45,847 nt of DNA, taken from Nemertoderma westbladi. Taxonomy: Eukaryota > Xenacoelomorpha > Nemertodermatida > Nemertodermatidae. Location of the stretch: the NCBI GenBank assembly GCA_032718475.1, contig JAUCBJ010004736.1, positions 1 through 45,847 on the forward strand, given 5' to 3'. Under the pieces are notes generated by a model. The model was given only the letters and a program-made list of their open reading frames with translations, was not told where the DNA came from and did not search any database. A program made the translations under genes and the position numbers. Of this stretch, positions 1 through 11,028 are shown piece after piece; positions within the stretch are counted from its first letter, which is position 1, and every line of letters starts with the position of its first letter.

Positions 1-2151
1 TATTTGATTGGCAAGGCTCAGGATTGGTCATGTTGGATGGGATATGGGATGGCTAGTTTTCTCCAGCATCGATTCAGAGGATTATGTAGAATATCTAGTT
101 TGTGGACAAAGTAAGTAATCTTTAATAATGATTAATTATTATGGAGACAGTAAGTAATCTCTTGTCATGAGTAACAGTAATTATGGCCATAGCATATAAA
201 CAAACATTACTGATACATAAACCTTTTAATGTTTCCATAACTTATTATAGAAGTACTGACAAACGCTCGGGCTCTCTGTTTACGATTAAGTAATGGACCC
301 ATGGATCCCACGCAGAACTCAGTTCGGTGTGGTTGGTTAGTGAGTCAGGTTCGGTGGTCGAGATTTGATTGTGTTAGTTTTGGGAAGATGTATATTCATT
401 CCATTTATGTTATACTTGAGAAGCTAATTCATCTTACAGTACTTTCTATGGGCCATTTAAAGGTTTAGTGATGTCTCATTCTTAAGGATTGTGTTTGAGA
501 GACCCGCCCCTAAGTGGACGATTAGGCGGCCTTCCGTTAGCTCTTACTAAAGTTACGTAAAGATTTAAATCCAGACCAAGCTATTTCAGGTTTTCGAGCC
601 AGTCGCTTTTATACCTGCAATATTAATGCTGTTAATTATAGGCACATAGGATGAAAATGAATAAGCATTACGGGTCCCACATCTATCGGAGGTCCTGGAT
701 TCATCCCTGCATGGGCCAAGGCCTTTCTAGTTTCGGAACGAATGCTTTGAAGGGACCAGCCAGGGCGCATATCTGCCTTGCATCCTTAGTGGTTGAGTAC
801 TGGAGTTTCCTCTGTGGAGTAATAGTTCTGGGGGAACCGCACTGGAAGCCGAAGAAAATTTACTTTTACTTTTAATTTACTCACTTGAGGATCTTCTTCA
901 GTTAATTACACTTCGAAATATTTCAAAGAAATTAAAGTAGAATCATAAACTAGATAGCTGGACAGTAATTAGCAATCTAGTCAATGATTATTGATGGTAA
1001 AGATACTTTATTTTCCTTAAACGTCTCATGAAATATATATATTTTATAATTTGAGACGCATTCCCGCAGCACCTTTTATGGGTACTGTATTTCTTCGTAC
1101 TAAAATTTTCTAATATTTCACCTATTGATACATCATAATGAGCTTTGGGATTTTGTTGCCACCACCCTAATGGAAGTCGCCCATAACATATCCATCGAAC
1201 TGCCAGGCTGGGAGAAGTACGTCCATACTCATCCACCGCAGTAAATTAACAAGACCTGCAGGGCTTTTCAGATTCTGTTTGCTGGGAATAATGCTACCAG
1301 AAGAAATCTACAGCAATATCAGTCTTCAATCCCCACACACACCAACAAACGCAGTGATTGTTCTCCAAGCCGCCCTTCGTTTCAAAGAGAAGCAGATGTG
1401 AAAAATTATATGAAACAGATTTGAGAGGTTGATATGAGCAAGCAACATTTATGCCAGTGATAATACCGCATTTGATATTGCCATTTACCTCAACACCGTT
1501 CTTAAAGCACCTCAGAGATTTACGGTAAGGCAAGTACATGAATTGGGTTATTGATAGAAGAGCTTTGCATTGCTGATGGGGAGGGCCGCCCTTTTACTCG
1601 TCTATGTGGGTCCAAATCATCTCGTAGACACCCTTTATCGATCCAAATCACAGCACAGCCATATTCGAAACGTCCATTGATTGCCTTGACCAATGCTGAT
1701 ACCAGACACACCAGGCGGGAACAGGCAGGGACTCCAGAATGAATACTGTAGTCGTTCAAAAGGTCCGATCGAATTTTCCTCCTTTTTTTCATTTTTTTAC
1801 TTTGAGTATATTTTGTATCTCAATGTATTCATTCCCCTACGGTTAACTTTGATGGCAGTTTTTTTCTGTTATGTGTGTAAAGAGTAAAATAAATATTGTG
1901 TAATAAATACATACAAAAGTGGTGTTCCCCACCTAAAACATTATTAATTATTAGCATCACTACTAAAGTTAAAAATTTCAAAATCACCATCTTTACAAAT
2001 TTCAAAATCGCCATCTTGAGAATTATTTATTATGTGTGTATGTATGTTTACCTGCATGGCTGATCAAATTTTAAATTTCAGATTGACTGTACTGTAAGCC
2101 ACTAAAGCATAATCAATAATTATACCTTTAGGACTGTGGTTAGAGAGGTTA
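1..2151. other. AT-rich stretch without a recognised gene
   Basis: I see no domain, RNA gene or complete transposon here. Minus-strand open stretches at about 988-1236, 1294-1539 and 1520-1792 could be fragments of an old coding region, because adjacent frames stay open, but none resembles a family I know. A further short plus-strand open frame of 72 codons lies at 2152-2370 and is also unrecognised. I do not call any of these genes. Confidence 0.5.
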
Positions 2152-2504
2152 ATGTACTACAGAACACTGTTGGGAGTACCTGGTATATTAACAGCTGAGA
2201 CAACCTATGAGACTGACCAATGGAAGGAGACTTTGTTACTAGGCGCCTCTGTGTTCTTCGGAATTCAAACATTCAGAAATATTTCAACTGAAAGTGACAT
2301 CGCAAAAGAAACTGTTAAAAGGGTTGTGAACATTTACAAAAATAGGAAAATTTTGTTCAACGTAAATTAGTGGAGGTTAATAATACACGAAGTGGGGCCT
2401 TCGCGCAGCACGTGAATTAAATTTAATTTAAGTACTAATTCGAAAGTATTACTGTATTAGCAAATTTTAAGCAGATTTCGCCTAATCACTTTTTACCTCT
2501 TTCA

Positions 2505-3130
2505 TTTCTATTCAGACATTTCTGACTCTAGCGGTATAGTGAGAACTGAAGATGGATTAGGGTCTCCAGCCCCACAAAGACACAGCCTATGGATGAATAG
2601 TACATACGTACATCGGCCAAGTTTCATCTTGAATAACGGATAACGAAATGAGAGACGGATCTCACTTTCAGAAATTTCATCGTATAGCGGCAGACCGATT
2701 AAATCTCCCCCCCCCCCCACAAAGACGCAGCATGTGGTCCAGAATATATGGCAAGATTCAGCTTAAACTGATTAAAATCAATGAGACGGGAGAATCTATT
2801 CACTTTCAGGCATAAAGTAGTCCTATAGCGGGTGACTGTTGAACTGATTTTCAACAAAACAAATTTTCAACTTGGCAGCTTTAAATTCGACAAAGTTATA
2901 AGCATGTCAATATCATAACGACGACAACGATTTCACTTTCAGACATTTGGCCCTCTAGCGGCAGACTGGAGAACTGCAGATGGATTCGCCTCCTTTGAAA
3001 GTCACAGCTAATGGTCTAATACATATCTGCCAAGTTTCAGCTTAAACGGATTAAAAGCAAAGAAATGGGAGGGCATTTAATGTTTAGACATGTGGCCCTC
3101 TAGCGGGAGACCATTGCACTGATGGTGTCT
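2505..3130. repeat. Diverged tandem repeat, about 140-bp unit
   Basis: Four to five degenerate units recur. Each carries a block like CACTTTCAGACAT followed by CTCTAGCGG or TATAGCGG, then AGACTG, a GATGGATT-like block, an AAAG..CACAGC block and a block like AAGTTTCAGCTTAAAC. A block reading TTTTCAACTTGGCAGC occurs near 2866 and again near 3178. No coding function is seen. This is probably an old local duplication or a minisatellite-like element. Confidence 0.65.
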
Positions 3131-3231
3131 GAAAGTCTCTCAAAAATCTCAACTTTTGCTCATATTGATACCTACAAATTTTCAACTTGGCAGCTTTAAA
3201 TCCGACAAAGTTATTAGCATGTCAAAATCGT

Positions 3232-3252
3232 AACGACGACGACGACGACGAC

Positions 3253-3297
<45 letters not shown>

Positions 3298-3300
3298 AAC
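3232..3300. repeat. (GAC)n microsatellite
   Basis: An almost pure GAC trinucleotide array with two AAC interruptions. It creates a false Arg-rich open frame on the minus strand. It lies immediately after the diverged tandem repeats. Confidence 0.95.
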
Positions 3301-3636
3301 TATTTGCATAAATTGACCCACCCCCTAACAGTGTCAATTCGCTAAGGCTCCGCCAACTTCGTGGCTCGCCCCACATTTCAAGGAAACCTTCATATTTCTG
3401 CACAATAATAGTCAGCTATTTTATACATTGTAATACATATGTAATTACATGGTGTAATATTGCAATTTGTAATAATAGTATGTTATCCTAATACACTGAA
3501 CCATTGGCTAAGCGGTACATGGGAATATGAAGTTTTAAATTACAACAATAAGTTGTATCTATGGTGGCTGAAAGCGGCCAAGATAATTCACTACTTTTTT
3601 AATTTTTATTTTGATCAACATTTTCTTCTTGTATTT

Positions 3637-3724
3637 CAACCCGGGTTAAAAATAATAGCAACCCGGGTTGAAAATAATATCAACCCGGGTTGAAATTAAT
3701 ATCAATCCAGTTGGGAATTGAATT
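3637..3724. repeat. 22-bp tandem repeat with CAACCCGGGTTG palindrome
   Basis: Copies start at 3637, 3659 and 3681, with a degenerate fourth at 3703. Each has the palindromic core AACCCGGGTT followed by an AT-rich spacer such as AAAATAATA. Confidence 0.85.
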
Positions 3725-4254
3725 ATTCGTACCGGTACTGTAGAATCTGTGTTATGTCATATTGCAGGAGTAGAGCTATAGAGGCAGAGATTGAGAGAGG
3801 CTGAGAGGTAGGCTTATCAATACAGTACTGCAGTACCAGGGATGGTGCTTGGTAAGTTCCAGTTGGTAGCCTAATTCTGTAATTCATGATCTAAAAATGA
3901 GTAGGCCCAGTCCTAATAGTAGTGTTACTGGTGAATTAGGACTACCATTGCCTATTACTCAAGAACGATGATGGTTTATTATCGGCATAAACCTTGGTGT
4001 TGAAGACATTAATGGTGTCACTTGTCGGAGCGATGGTGACGGTGTTACCAGCACATCTAGAATGGTTACCGGTACAGGTACTGAAAGTGAAACAGCTTCT
4101 GATTCTTGAGATTCATTGGATGATTTTCGAGATGAGATAACGTGTTTGTGTCAGGTACCTCCGACTACCAATACTGATAGGCTTCACCTTCCCTCACACT
4201 CATCCTCAAGTCCCTTGCGCAACTCTCGTAGATTTTCTGCCTCTTCCTTTAATC
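3725..4254. other. Stretch upstream of the HECT relic, nothing assigned
   Basis: No exon can be assigned with confidence. A short Ser-rich open frame around 4154-4257 runs up to a stop just before the HECT homology begins and might be the upstream part of the same gene. Several TACCGGTA motifs occur here, as elsewhere in the window. Confidence 0.4.
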
Positions 4255-5251
4255 GATGATCAAGTATATCTAGACACCAGTATCAATATACGTCAGGAAT
4301 CCGTGTATGAAGTTCTGTCCCGTTTGGAGTGCAAAGTGCGTCTTTTCAATGATGTAAACATCGTTAATGTTGACGACCAAGACAATGTACTTCATTGTGG
4401 ATACTCAACATATGGGAACATTTATCTATTAAATTCATTAGGGAGCGAGGCATAGATGCTGGAGGACCTTCGCGCGAATTCATGCGGTTAACATTACAAG
4501 CGATCAGGGATTCTGCATTATTCAGCAGCGAGGAAAATTCCAAGAACATCGGACTGGATTACAACAGTAAGTTTCTTCGAATAATCTTATGCTGTTTAAT
4601 TAAATGTAATTAAACCTCTTAATTTAACTGAACCAAATATAATTCAATTTTTATTAAATTTAATAATTATATTTTATTTTTCAGGTCTAAACTTAATCAG
4701 GTATTACCTGGCGGGAAAGATGATAGGTTACTTCATTATACACCGAGGTTCGACTCCTAGTTTCCTATCCCCATTGTTGTGTAACATAATTAATATAACC
4801 GATGGATTTATTTCCGCAACCCTGGCAGTGACTGATATAGCTGATTATGAACTACGGGACAAAGTTAATAAAGTAAGATATAGATCATTATTTATAACAT
4901 ATATTTATAACATAGAAATTAAATAAACTAATTAAATAATTATTATATTTGGGTTAGGCCTATACAAAATATTGTTAACCTTAACTTTACTTTAGATAAG
5001 TTCTGCAGAAACATCCGGAGAATTCAACACTGCAATAGACGAGGCTACTGATCTGATATCTATGAGTGGTTGTTTCAATATAACTATCCATGGCTTCAGC
5101 GACCAAACGAAAATAGATCTTGTGGAGATTTGGCTAAATTCATAGTGGTGGATAGAAATCGTCGTGCCATTGAACAGTAAGTTAATTATTAGTTGATTCT
5201 TATGAAATTCCAGGATAGTCTAAAAGAAGTTGGATTAGTTAATGTTAAGGG

Positions 5252-6192
5252 TTAACCCTATTAGTACTGGGCTATAAAATGTTGTACAATGATTCTAATG
5301 GAATACATTTCTAATATGCCAGATCATTGCTACTTGTATTTTTCGGCGTAATCTGGCAAATCTTGGTGCTAGCACCAAATTTCGTACCCATCACGAAAAA
5401 GTACAAGTTTGCGATGTCCAGTGCTGTTTATATTGTTTCCATCGGATTGAGGACCCCCATAAACCCGTATAAAGCAAGAAACAAGATGATAGTATCTACT
5501 GATCAATTTGCTTATTTTCAAAAATTTGGTGCTGGCACAACAATTTTCATCCACCGGCGAAAAATACAAGTTTGAAAACTCATATGAAATTTTTACTGAT
5601 TCCATTGAATTCAGAACCCTCACAAACCCGTATAACGCAAGAAACAAGGTGACACAATCAATTGATATATTTGATTGTTTTCAAAATTTGGTGCTAGCAC
5701 CACATTTTGCACCCACTTCCGAAAAATACAAGTTTGAGATGTCTTTTTCGATAATTATATATTCCATTGAATTCAGAACAGCCATAAACCTCTCAAACGC
5801 AAGAAATAAATTGTCACAAGCAATTTTATCTATTGAATGGATTTTCAAAATTTCGTGCTAGCACCAAAATTTTCACACAACACCGAAAAATACAAGTTTG
5901 ATACGCTTGGTGGAACTCGTATATATTTCATCGAAACCAGAACCCCAAAAAACTCAAATTGCGTAAAAAACAAGTTTCAAACTATAAATTTACAAAATTG
6001 ACATATTTCATAATTTGGTGCTGGCACCAAAATTTGGCACCCGCCGAAAAAAACAAGTTTGAAATTTCTAAATTAATTTATATGAATTCCACCCAATTGC
6101 TAACACCAAAAAACCGGTGTAAATCAAAAATAGAGATGTTACAAATCCTATTTAATGAAATGTAATTTTCAAAAAACGTCTCAAAAAAAGTG
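5252..6192 (-). mobile_element. TTAA-flanked non-autonomous element, copy A (truncated)
   Basis: It starts with the family terminus TTAACCCTATTA and continues with the sequence seen inverted at the right end of copy C. The G/C hairpin and about 450 bp are missing, with the join at about 5293. The internal array with GGTGCTAGCACC palindromes follows. Similarity stops after the AAAAAAAGTG block near 6192, so the opposite terminus is lost. It sits between HECT segments C and D. No coding capacity. Confidence 0.85.
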
Positions 6193-6604
6193 AAATGGGA
6201 AAAAATATATATAGAGGAGAGAAAGGGAACTGGAAACTCACGAAAGAATAGAGATGAAAAACTGTGATAAATAGCAAATAACACAGCGCCTAAAACAAAT
6301 TTAGATATATAAATATTAGCATTGGATGCCAGCCAGGTACTAGTATGTAAAGTGGAATGTAAAGTAAAGTAATATAAACTTTATTTATATAAGCATATTA
6401 GGACTAGATCTTAAAATTGTTTAGGAAAAGGAAAAAAAAGACTTATACTGTAAGTATAAACTTTTGACTTTCAAGGGACATGAGATTAATCTTTAAAAAA
6501 AACCTAAACTTATACTTTATCACTTGTGTACTTGGTCACTATATGTACTTAGATTATTAATTAGATTATTAATATCATTTAAACAGGATATTTTGATGGC
6601 CGGG
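6193..6604. other. AT-rich stretch, nothing recognised
   Basis: Lies between TTAA copy A and the LINE ORF1-like relic within the HECT intron region. No gene, RNA or repeat boundary is identified. Confidence 0.5.
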
Positions 6605-7290
6605 CTAGTTGGTGTGCGTTTGGCAAGAATGGATCCGTTGTAGGTAAACGCTGAGTGCAGCTCTTTGGTTTTCTTGTGGGATACTAACTCGCGGAGAAGC
6701 GAGGCACGGTATGCTGTTAGGTGTTCCGATATGAATACGTTTAGGTTTTTGATCGGTGGGGTGGATTAGCACCTTGATTCGTTTACGTTGAGAAATAAAT
6801 CGGATTATAGTTATGCGGGGTTTGTTCTTTCCTTTGTTTCCTAGCCGATGCATTACATCAATGTTGGTGTCCTTTGCATTAATGGCTAAGAACCTTGTCT
6901 ATGTCTATGACAGACTGATCGTCTTCAGGGATGCCATGAAGGAGAAGGTTGTAGCGTCGTATATATTGCTCCAGGTTATCGTATTCAGGATGTGGAATAG
7001 CATGTTTCGCGAGATTATTAACGTTTTGGGTCAGGGTGGCGTGTTTGGTTTTTAGGACTACATTCGACGCGAGAGTTTCCATCTGAAGTTGGAAATCTTC
7101 TGTACTTTTTTCGAGTTGTGAAAATTGCGTATTGGTGGGTGCGTTCAAGGAGGTTATAGTTTGCTCTTTGCATAGGAGTTTCACCTCTTGGTGGATGGCT
7201 TCTACTTGATCATTTAGAGATTTTATGGCGTTAATATACGTCATCATCAGAACTTAGTGCAGGGGTTTTGGATTTCGGACCCATCGCCAT
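6605..7290 (-). pseudogene. LINE ORF1-like protein relic (coiled coil plus L1-ORF1p-like RNA-binding domain)
   Basis: Read on the minus strand. ATGs at 7290 and 7284 open MGPKSKTPALSSDDDVY, which then hits a stop. A second frame (7247-6879) gives a coiled-coil region followed by LEQYIRRYNLLLHGIPEDD, the typical entry to the L1 ORF1p-like (Transposase_22) RNA-binding domain. A third frame (6853-6605) gives MHRLGNKGKNKPRITIIRF and, near its end, QRAALSVYLQ. The order matches that of ORF1 chaperone proteins of L1-like retrotransposons, which coat LINE RNA. At least two frame changes show it is dead. No matching ORF2 is seen next to it. Family assignment comes from motif recall, not a search. Confidence 0.65.
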
Positions 7291-8045
7291 GGTCTGATTG
7301 AGGGTTGAAAGAAAGGAGTGTCAACAGAGACAAAGTGGGATTTGGGAGAACCGGGTACCAGGTTACCAGGTACCAGGAACATAGAAGTCAAAAGTCAGCT
7401 GACAGTACTGCAGTAGTTAGTGAGTTAGTTAGGCCTAGCTGTTTTGCTAATGGTACATATCTCAACAGTCTCTATTAATAATATTCTGTGCATAACGTAT
7501 GTGTACTTACCTCCGAAGCTGTACAAGATTTGTTTATAATACAATGGACAGAGAACAACAATAGTATTTGGAAGAGAAAGGAGAAACATGTTGCAGCATT
7601 TTGGCTGGATCTGTTTCAGGATTCGGGAGATATTTTAAATTTTATATGAATCAATGAATCTATTACTTGCTCAATAATTAATATGTTTCTTTCTCCTTAA
7701 TTCATATATTTTTTAATTATTAATGAATGTATTGATTATTGATTAATCTGTTTATTTTCTTTGAAATTTGTTTAACTGTTGTTTAATAATTATGTGTGGA
7801 GTTGTTGACGCAATATGCCTAGGTCGCCCTGTATTTGTTTTGGTGTAAAGGTAAACTATATGCCCACAGCCTACAGAGGCCAACTAACAGCCAACAACAG
7901 TTATAAATGTTGCTTGGTGTTAGCTGTCGGCAATCGGCGTAGCGTTTACACCCTCCCTTATCTGTTTAATCGCCCTGCAGTTTAAATTGATTTAATTAAA
8001 TTTTTATATAGCTTTAATTTTGAAATTATTGCATTTTTATTACAG
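7291..8045. other. Intronic AT-rich stretch, nothing recognised
   Basis: Lies between the LINE ORF1-like relic and HECT segment D. It ends in a polypyrimidine/AG acceptor (TTTTTATTACAG) just before 8046. No other feature seen. Confidence 0.5.
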
Positions 8046-8294
8046 ACGTAGTCAGACTGAAAGACCTTCTTATATTTGTGACTGGTATCGATGCTGTTCC
8101 CACACTTGGATTTAACCGGAATCCTTCAGTTGTATTCCTCCACCCCGAATGGACGATAACCAATATTACATTGGTCTACCAATTCAAACACTTGTGGCCT
8201 CATTTTAAGTCTACCGATTGTTGGGTCCTACGTTGAGTTTAAACGCAATATGATTAGCACATTGGAGATAGTGACTACATTCACCTATGATTGA

Positions 8295-8642
8295 ATGAAA
8301 CTATAAACATTATAGTAATTGTTATATACTAGAAGTAATATAGAGAATTAAGAATTAAATTAGAACTATAATCGATTTATAGTAATAAAGAACTGTTATT
8401 CTTATAATAAAGTAAGAATTAGAAATGATATATAAGTAGTCATAAATCATAAAATCAATCGTTATCAATCACAGTGAATCATAAATGGTGCATTATATTA
8501 GATATTAGAAATAGTAATATTTGTTTACATTCCCCTAATGATTGGCAACATCGAGGTGTCACCAGCTCATTATCTTCAAGGAAACTGTCAATAAGTTAGC
8601 GATCTCAGGGATACAGTGTGGCATTTTGGTAGCGAATATTCT
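8295..8642. other. AT-rich stretch after the HECT stop, nothing recognised
   Basis: Rich in TATAGTAAT-like sequence, containing runs related to AATTAGAACTATAATCG. No terminal repeats or coding region identified. An AATAAA lies at about 8383, about 90 bp after the HECT stop, and could have been its polyadenylation signal. Confidence 0.4.
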
Positions 8643-8861
8643 CTAGGCTAGGGATTCTATCTCCACATGGTGGATGTAGTTAGGTGACTGTAAATAAAGT
8701 AGATTCGGCTTTCCTTCTGGAGATAATAGACCACTATGGCGAATCCGGTGGCTATTGTGATAGACCATTATTAAATCGAGAGTATACTGGAGAAACGGCA
8801 AGTAAACATATCTAACAATTTCTATATGTATAAAGTCCGGACATTTCATTGGACATTCCAC
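8643..8861 (-). pseudogene. Integrase/transposase-like C-terminal fragment (IS3EU-type)
   Basis: A 72-codon minus-strand frame contains LPFLQYTLDLIMVYHNSHRIRHSG followed shortly by PEGKPNLLYL; the first part is written here only to its recognisable core LDLIMVYHNSHRIR. This resembles the stretch after the catalytic core of integrase-like transposases that animal genomes carry in many copies (Repbase IS3EU type), which usually read LDxxxxxWNxHRIR...GxPDxLYFLP. Neither the DDE core nor terminal repeats are seen. The fragment lies 350 bp from the HECT relic and in the opposite orientation. Assignment is from memory of the motif and is tentative. Confidence 0.5.
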
Positions 8862-8901
8862 CGCGATTTCCCACTGGACATAACTTCACATACTCACAGT
8901 A

Positions 8902-9522
8902 ATGACGCAGTTACTCCATTGGAGCTTTAACTGTCCTAAGGTAAGTACAAGCGTCACATTACACTCACGAGATATACCTACCTTACAACCTACGGTAAAC
9001 CCCGGGACTGATATGGGGAGACATACAAGCCTACCGAAACCCGACAATCCCATAGAGTTTAAGCCACTATTACATGTCAACTCACAGAGTACTGATGATC
9101 AAGGTAAGACGGTGGAGGATAAGGAAGTACTTGTAGATCCAGACAAATCTACATTTAAGAAGGAAACTCTTGCTGGAGGGCTGGCCACAGGCCCAGCTTA
9201 TACATCCAAGTTTCCAATAAAAACATATAACTTACCTGATGATGTCACTAATGCTTACGTCGATCATATAGTCAACCTTACGGATTCTTGGACAGATGCT
9301 TGCCATAAACTGGCATGGCACAAACGTCTGCGACAGTATGTCAATGGCAAACATCACTTTTCACGTCGACTCACTATGACTGAAATCGACAGGTGTGAAA
9401 TCGAAATAGTTCGACATTACCAACTACGACATTTCACACATGAGTTCAAAGCAAGCAAACAGTTGGCCGAAGCTGGAGGCAACCCGAAGGTTCCTCTTTC
9501 ATTAGCTGCCACCCGAAGGTAG
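8902..9522 (+). pseudogene. BEL/Pao-like pol fragment (RNase H to integrase linker)
   Basis: A 206-codon open frame. Its last third has LTMTEIDRCEIEIVRHYQL and HEFKASKQLAEAGG, the pattern of the linker between RNase H and the integrase zinc finger in BEL/Pao pol, where a block like LTxxELxxAExxLLRxxQ precedes FxxExKAL. The preceding SWTDACHKLAWHKRLRQYV fits the Trp/Arg-rich helix before it. The zinc finger and catalytic core are absent and a stop follows. It is not a copy of the 16-kb element at 14178. The first 13 codons lie upstream of a good splice-donor-like CCTAAGGTAAGTAC at 8934 and may not belong to it. It could also be an exon of an unknown gene. Confidence 0.45.
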
Positions 9523-10629
9523 GGTTGGGCACTACTATCCCAATATTTGCTCCCAGTTAACTGGTACTCATGAAGTGAGTTAACGTGAGTTAACATCACT
9601 CAGTCATGGTCAGCCAATTAGGTCGTTACCAATACTGAGTTGGAGTCCGATTATATATAATGGCTTACTTTGTCATAAAGTCCTGGCTCAAAAATATTGA
9701 GTTTGCCAATGGCTTCAGGTACCCTATCAATGTACTACAACACCACGAAATACAACGTGCGATGAGACTGGACGCACATATATGACTATAGAACACGCCA
9801 GAAGACACCACTATACCTGTCTCATCTATGTTCAAGGTTTGCATTAATCAGACCCAGTAGGGCATTAAGTTCAGTAATGCGTAACTGCATTACTTGTAGG
9901 AAGGTGCATTCTGGAATAGACATGGTGTACTTATTAAATTGAATAAATGGCCTGCAGAGAAAGCAAATACATATAACATTCGAATGCCCATATCTCAGGT
10001 ATTTGCCAACCAAATTCAAATATTTTGACATATTTGGAATCCTTGCACGGCCAGCTTTCCTCTTGTACCACGTCACTACTGTATATAGATGAAGAATGAC
10101 TGCGGTGTAGCTAGTGCAAGACACTTTTTTCAAACGCTTGTAGCTAATATAAAGAATGAAATCGAAAATAAAAATTCTGGCTCACCCACTAAGGAGGAGG
10201 GAGATTAAACTATTTCTGTTTGCAAATTTTATGCAATCTCATTAAGATTTGTAAAAAGATTTGCGGGGTGGGGCGAGTCACTGAATTACGACACAATATT
10301 CCAGGACATGCTGTATTATACAGTATAATTTTGCAAACAAAATCATTTTTGTAACTTAATTAAATCATACTACACGACATGGTAGTCCAGTTTAACATTG
10401 TTGTTGAACACTTTTCCCGGACAAAACAACACTCTGCTAATGATAGTCTACCTATGAAAAGTGTTATTTTAGTCCTAGGACAAGGTTTCCGCTCCTGCCA
10501 GCTTGTCAGCATGTCTATAAATATGACCAGCAGGCTCTGGCTACCTAACGGCAGACCGGTAAATTACCTATTACAACATTAGGTACGGTACCCGACTGCA
10601 ATACACACACCAGTTAGGTGAATATATCT

Positions 10630-10737
10630 GGCGCGAAGTAAGAGTCCTGGCGCGGAGTGCCAGGTCTCTCCGGCGCGATTTGCAGAATATTGTGAACTGG
10701 CGCGTCGCGATAGGCGCGATTTGAGTGCCCTGGCGCC
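10630..10737. promoter_or_regulatory. Cluster of GGCGC(G) motifs in a GC-rich patch
   Basis: GGCGCG occurs at 10630, 10649, 10672, 10699 and 10713, with GGCGCC at 10732. That is six in 108 bp, inside otherwise AT-rich DNA. CTGGCGC is shared by four of them. The motif resembles the core of E2F/DP sites, and CpG density is locally high. A regulatory role is inference only; no gene start is seen beside it. Confidence 0.35.
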
Positions 10738-10995
10738 TCACCGTCGATGACCCCATAAAGCCGGAATTTTCGATTTTGACTTTAGATTGGTTTTATATGC
10801 GTTTTAAAAATGCGTATTTTGCGATATCGCACCCTCCGTATCGTGGCTATTCTCCACATTAGTCGTAATTTTTTCGGCACTACTGTACTACAGTATGTGT
10901 ACCCACGACCATATTTTTTTTACTATAGCTAGTTTTTGCTACTGTTTTTTAGAACTATTCTATTTCATGTTAGTTATTGTAGGTAAAAAAAAATA

Positions 10996-11028
10996 TGTTC
11001 CAGAACAAATATTTTTTGTTCTAGAACA
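10996..11028. repeat. 14-bp inverted repeat, 5-bp loop, heat-shock-element-like arms
   Basis: Left arm TGTTCCAGAACAAA (10996-11009) pairs with right arm TTTGTTCTAGAACA (11015-11028) with one mismatch. Each arm also contains TTCnnGAA, the tail-to-tail half-site spacing of a heat-shock element. A-rich and T-rich runs flank it. Confidence 0.6.

Larger units (their letters stand above)
4255..8294 (+). pseudogene. HECT-domain E3 ubiquitin ligase relic (G2E3-like)
   Basis: HECT enzymes accept ubiquitin on a catalytic Cys and pass it to substrates. Segment A (4255-4566) has a HECT N-lobe stretch (INIRQESVYEV, then IKFIRERGIDAGGPSREF) and ends at a GTAAGT donor. Segment B (4685-4872) reads in phase with YYLAGKMIGYFIIHRG and is bounded by AG and GTAAGA. 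Segment C (4996-5176) ends in DRNRRAIEQ at a GTAAGT donor. Segment D (8046-8294) has DLLIFVTGIDAVPTLGFN and the C-terminal NTCGLILSLP with the catalytic Cys at 8193-8195, stop at 8292. The frame shifts in segment A (frame 1 to 3, about 4350-4420), in segment C (a stop at 5143 while the other frame continues the homology) and in segment D (frame 2 to 3, about 8130-8187). About 70 residues expected between C and D are not seen. Transposons fill the gap between C and D. I read it as a pseudogene; assembly indels are the alternative. Confidence 0.8.

Noticed and set aside
988-1792. Possible minus-strand host gene in three overlapping open frames
   Set aside because: No motif, no continuous frame and no clear splice sites could be assigned.
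3182-3403. Arg-rich minus-strand ORF
   Set aside because: Produced by the (GAC)n microsatellite.
4747-4757. Perfect tRNA B-box-like GGTTCGACTCC
   Set aside because: It lies inside HECT segment B and encodes its conserved peptide. No matching A box or cloverleaf could be folded around it.
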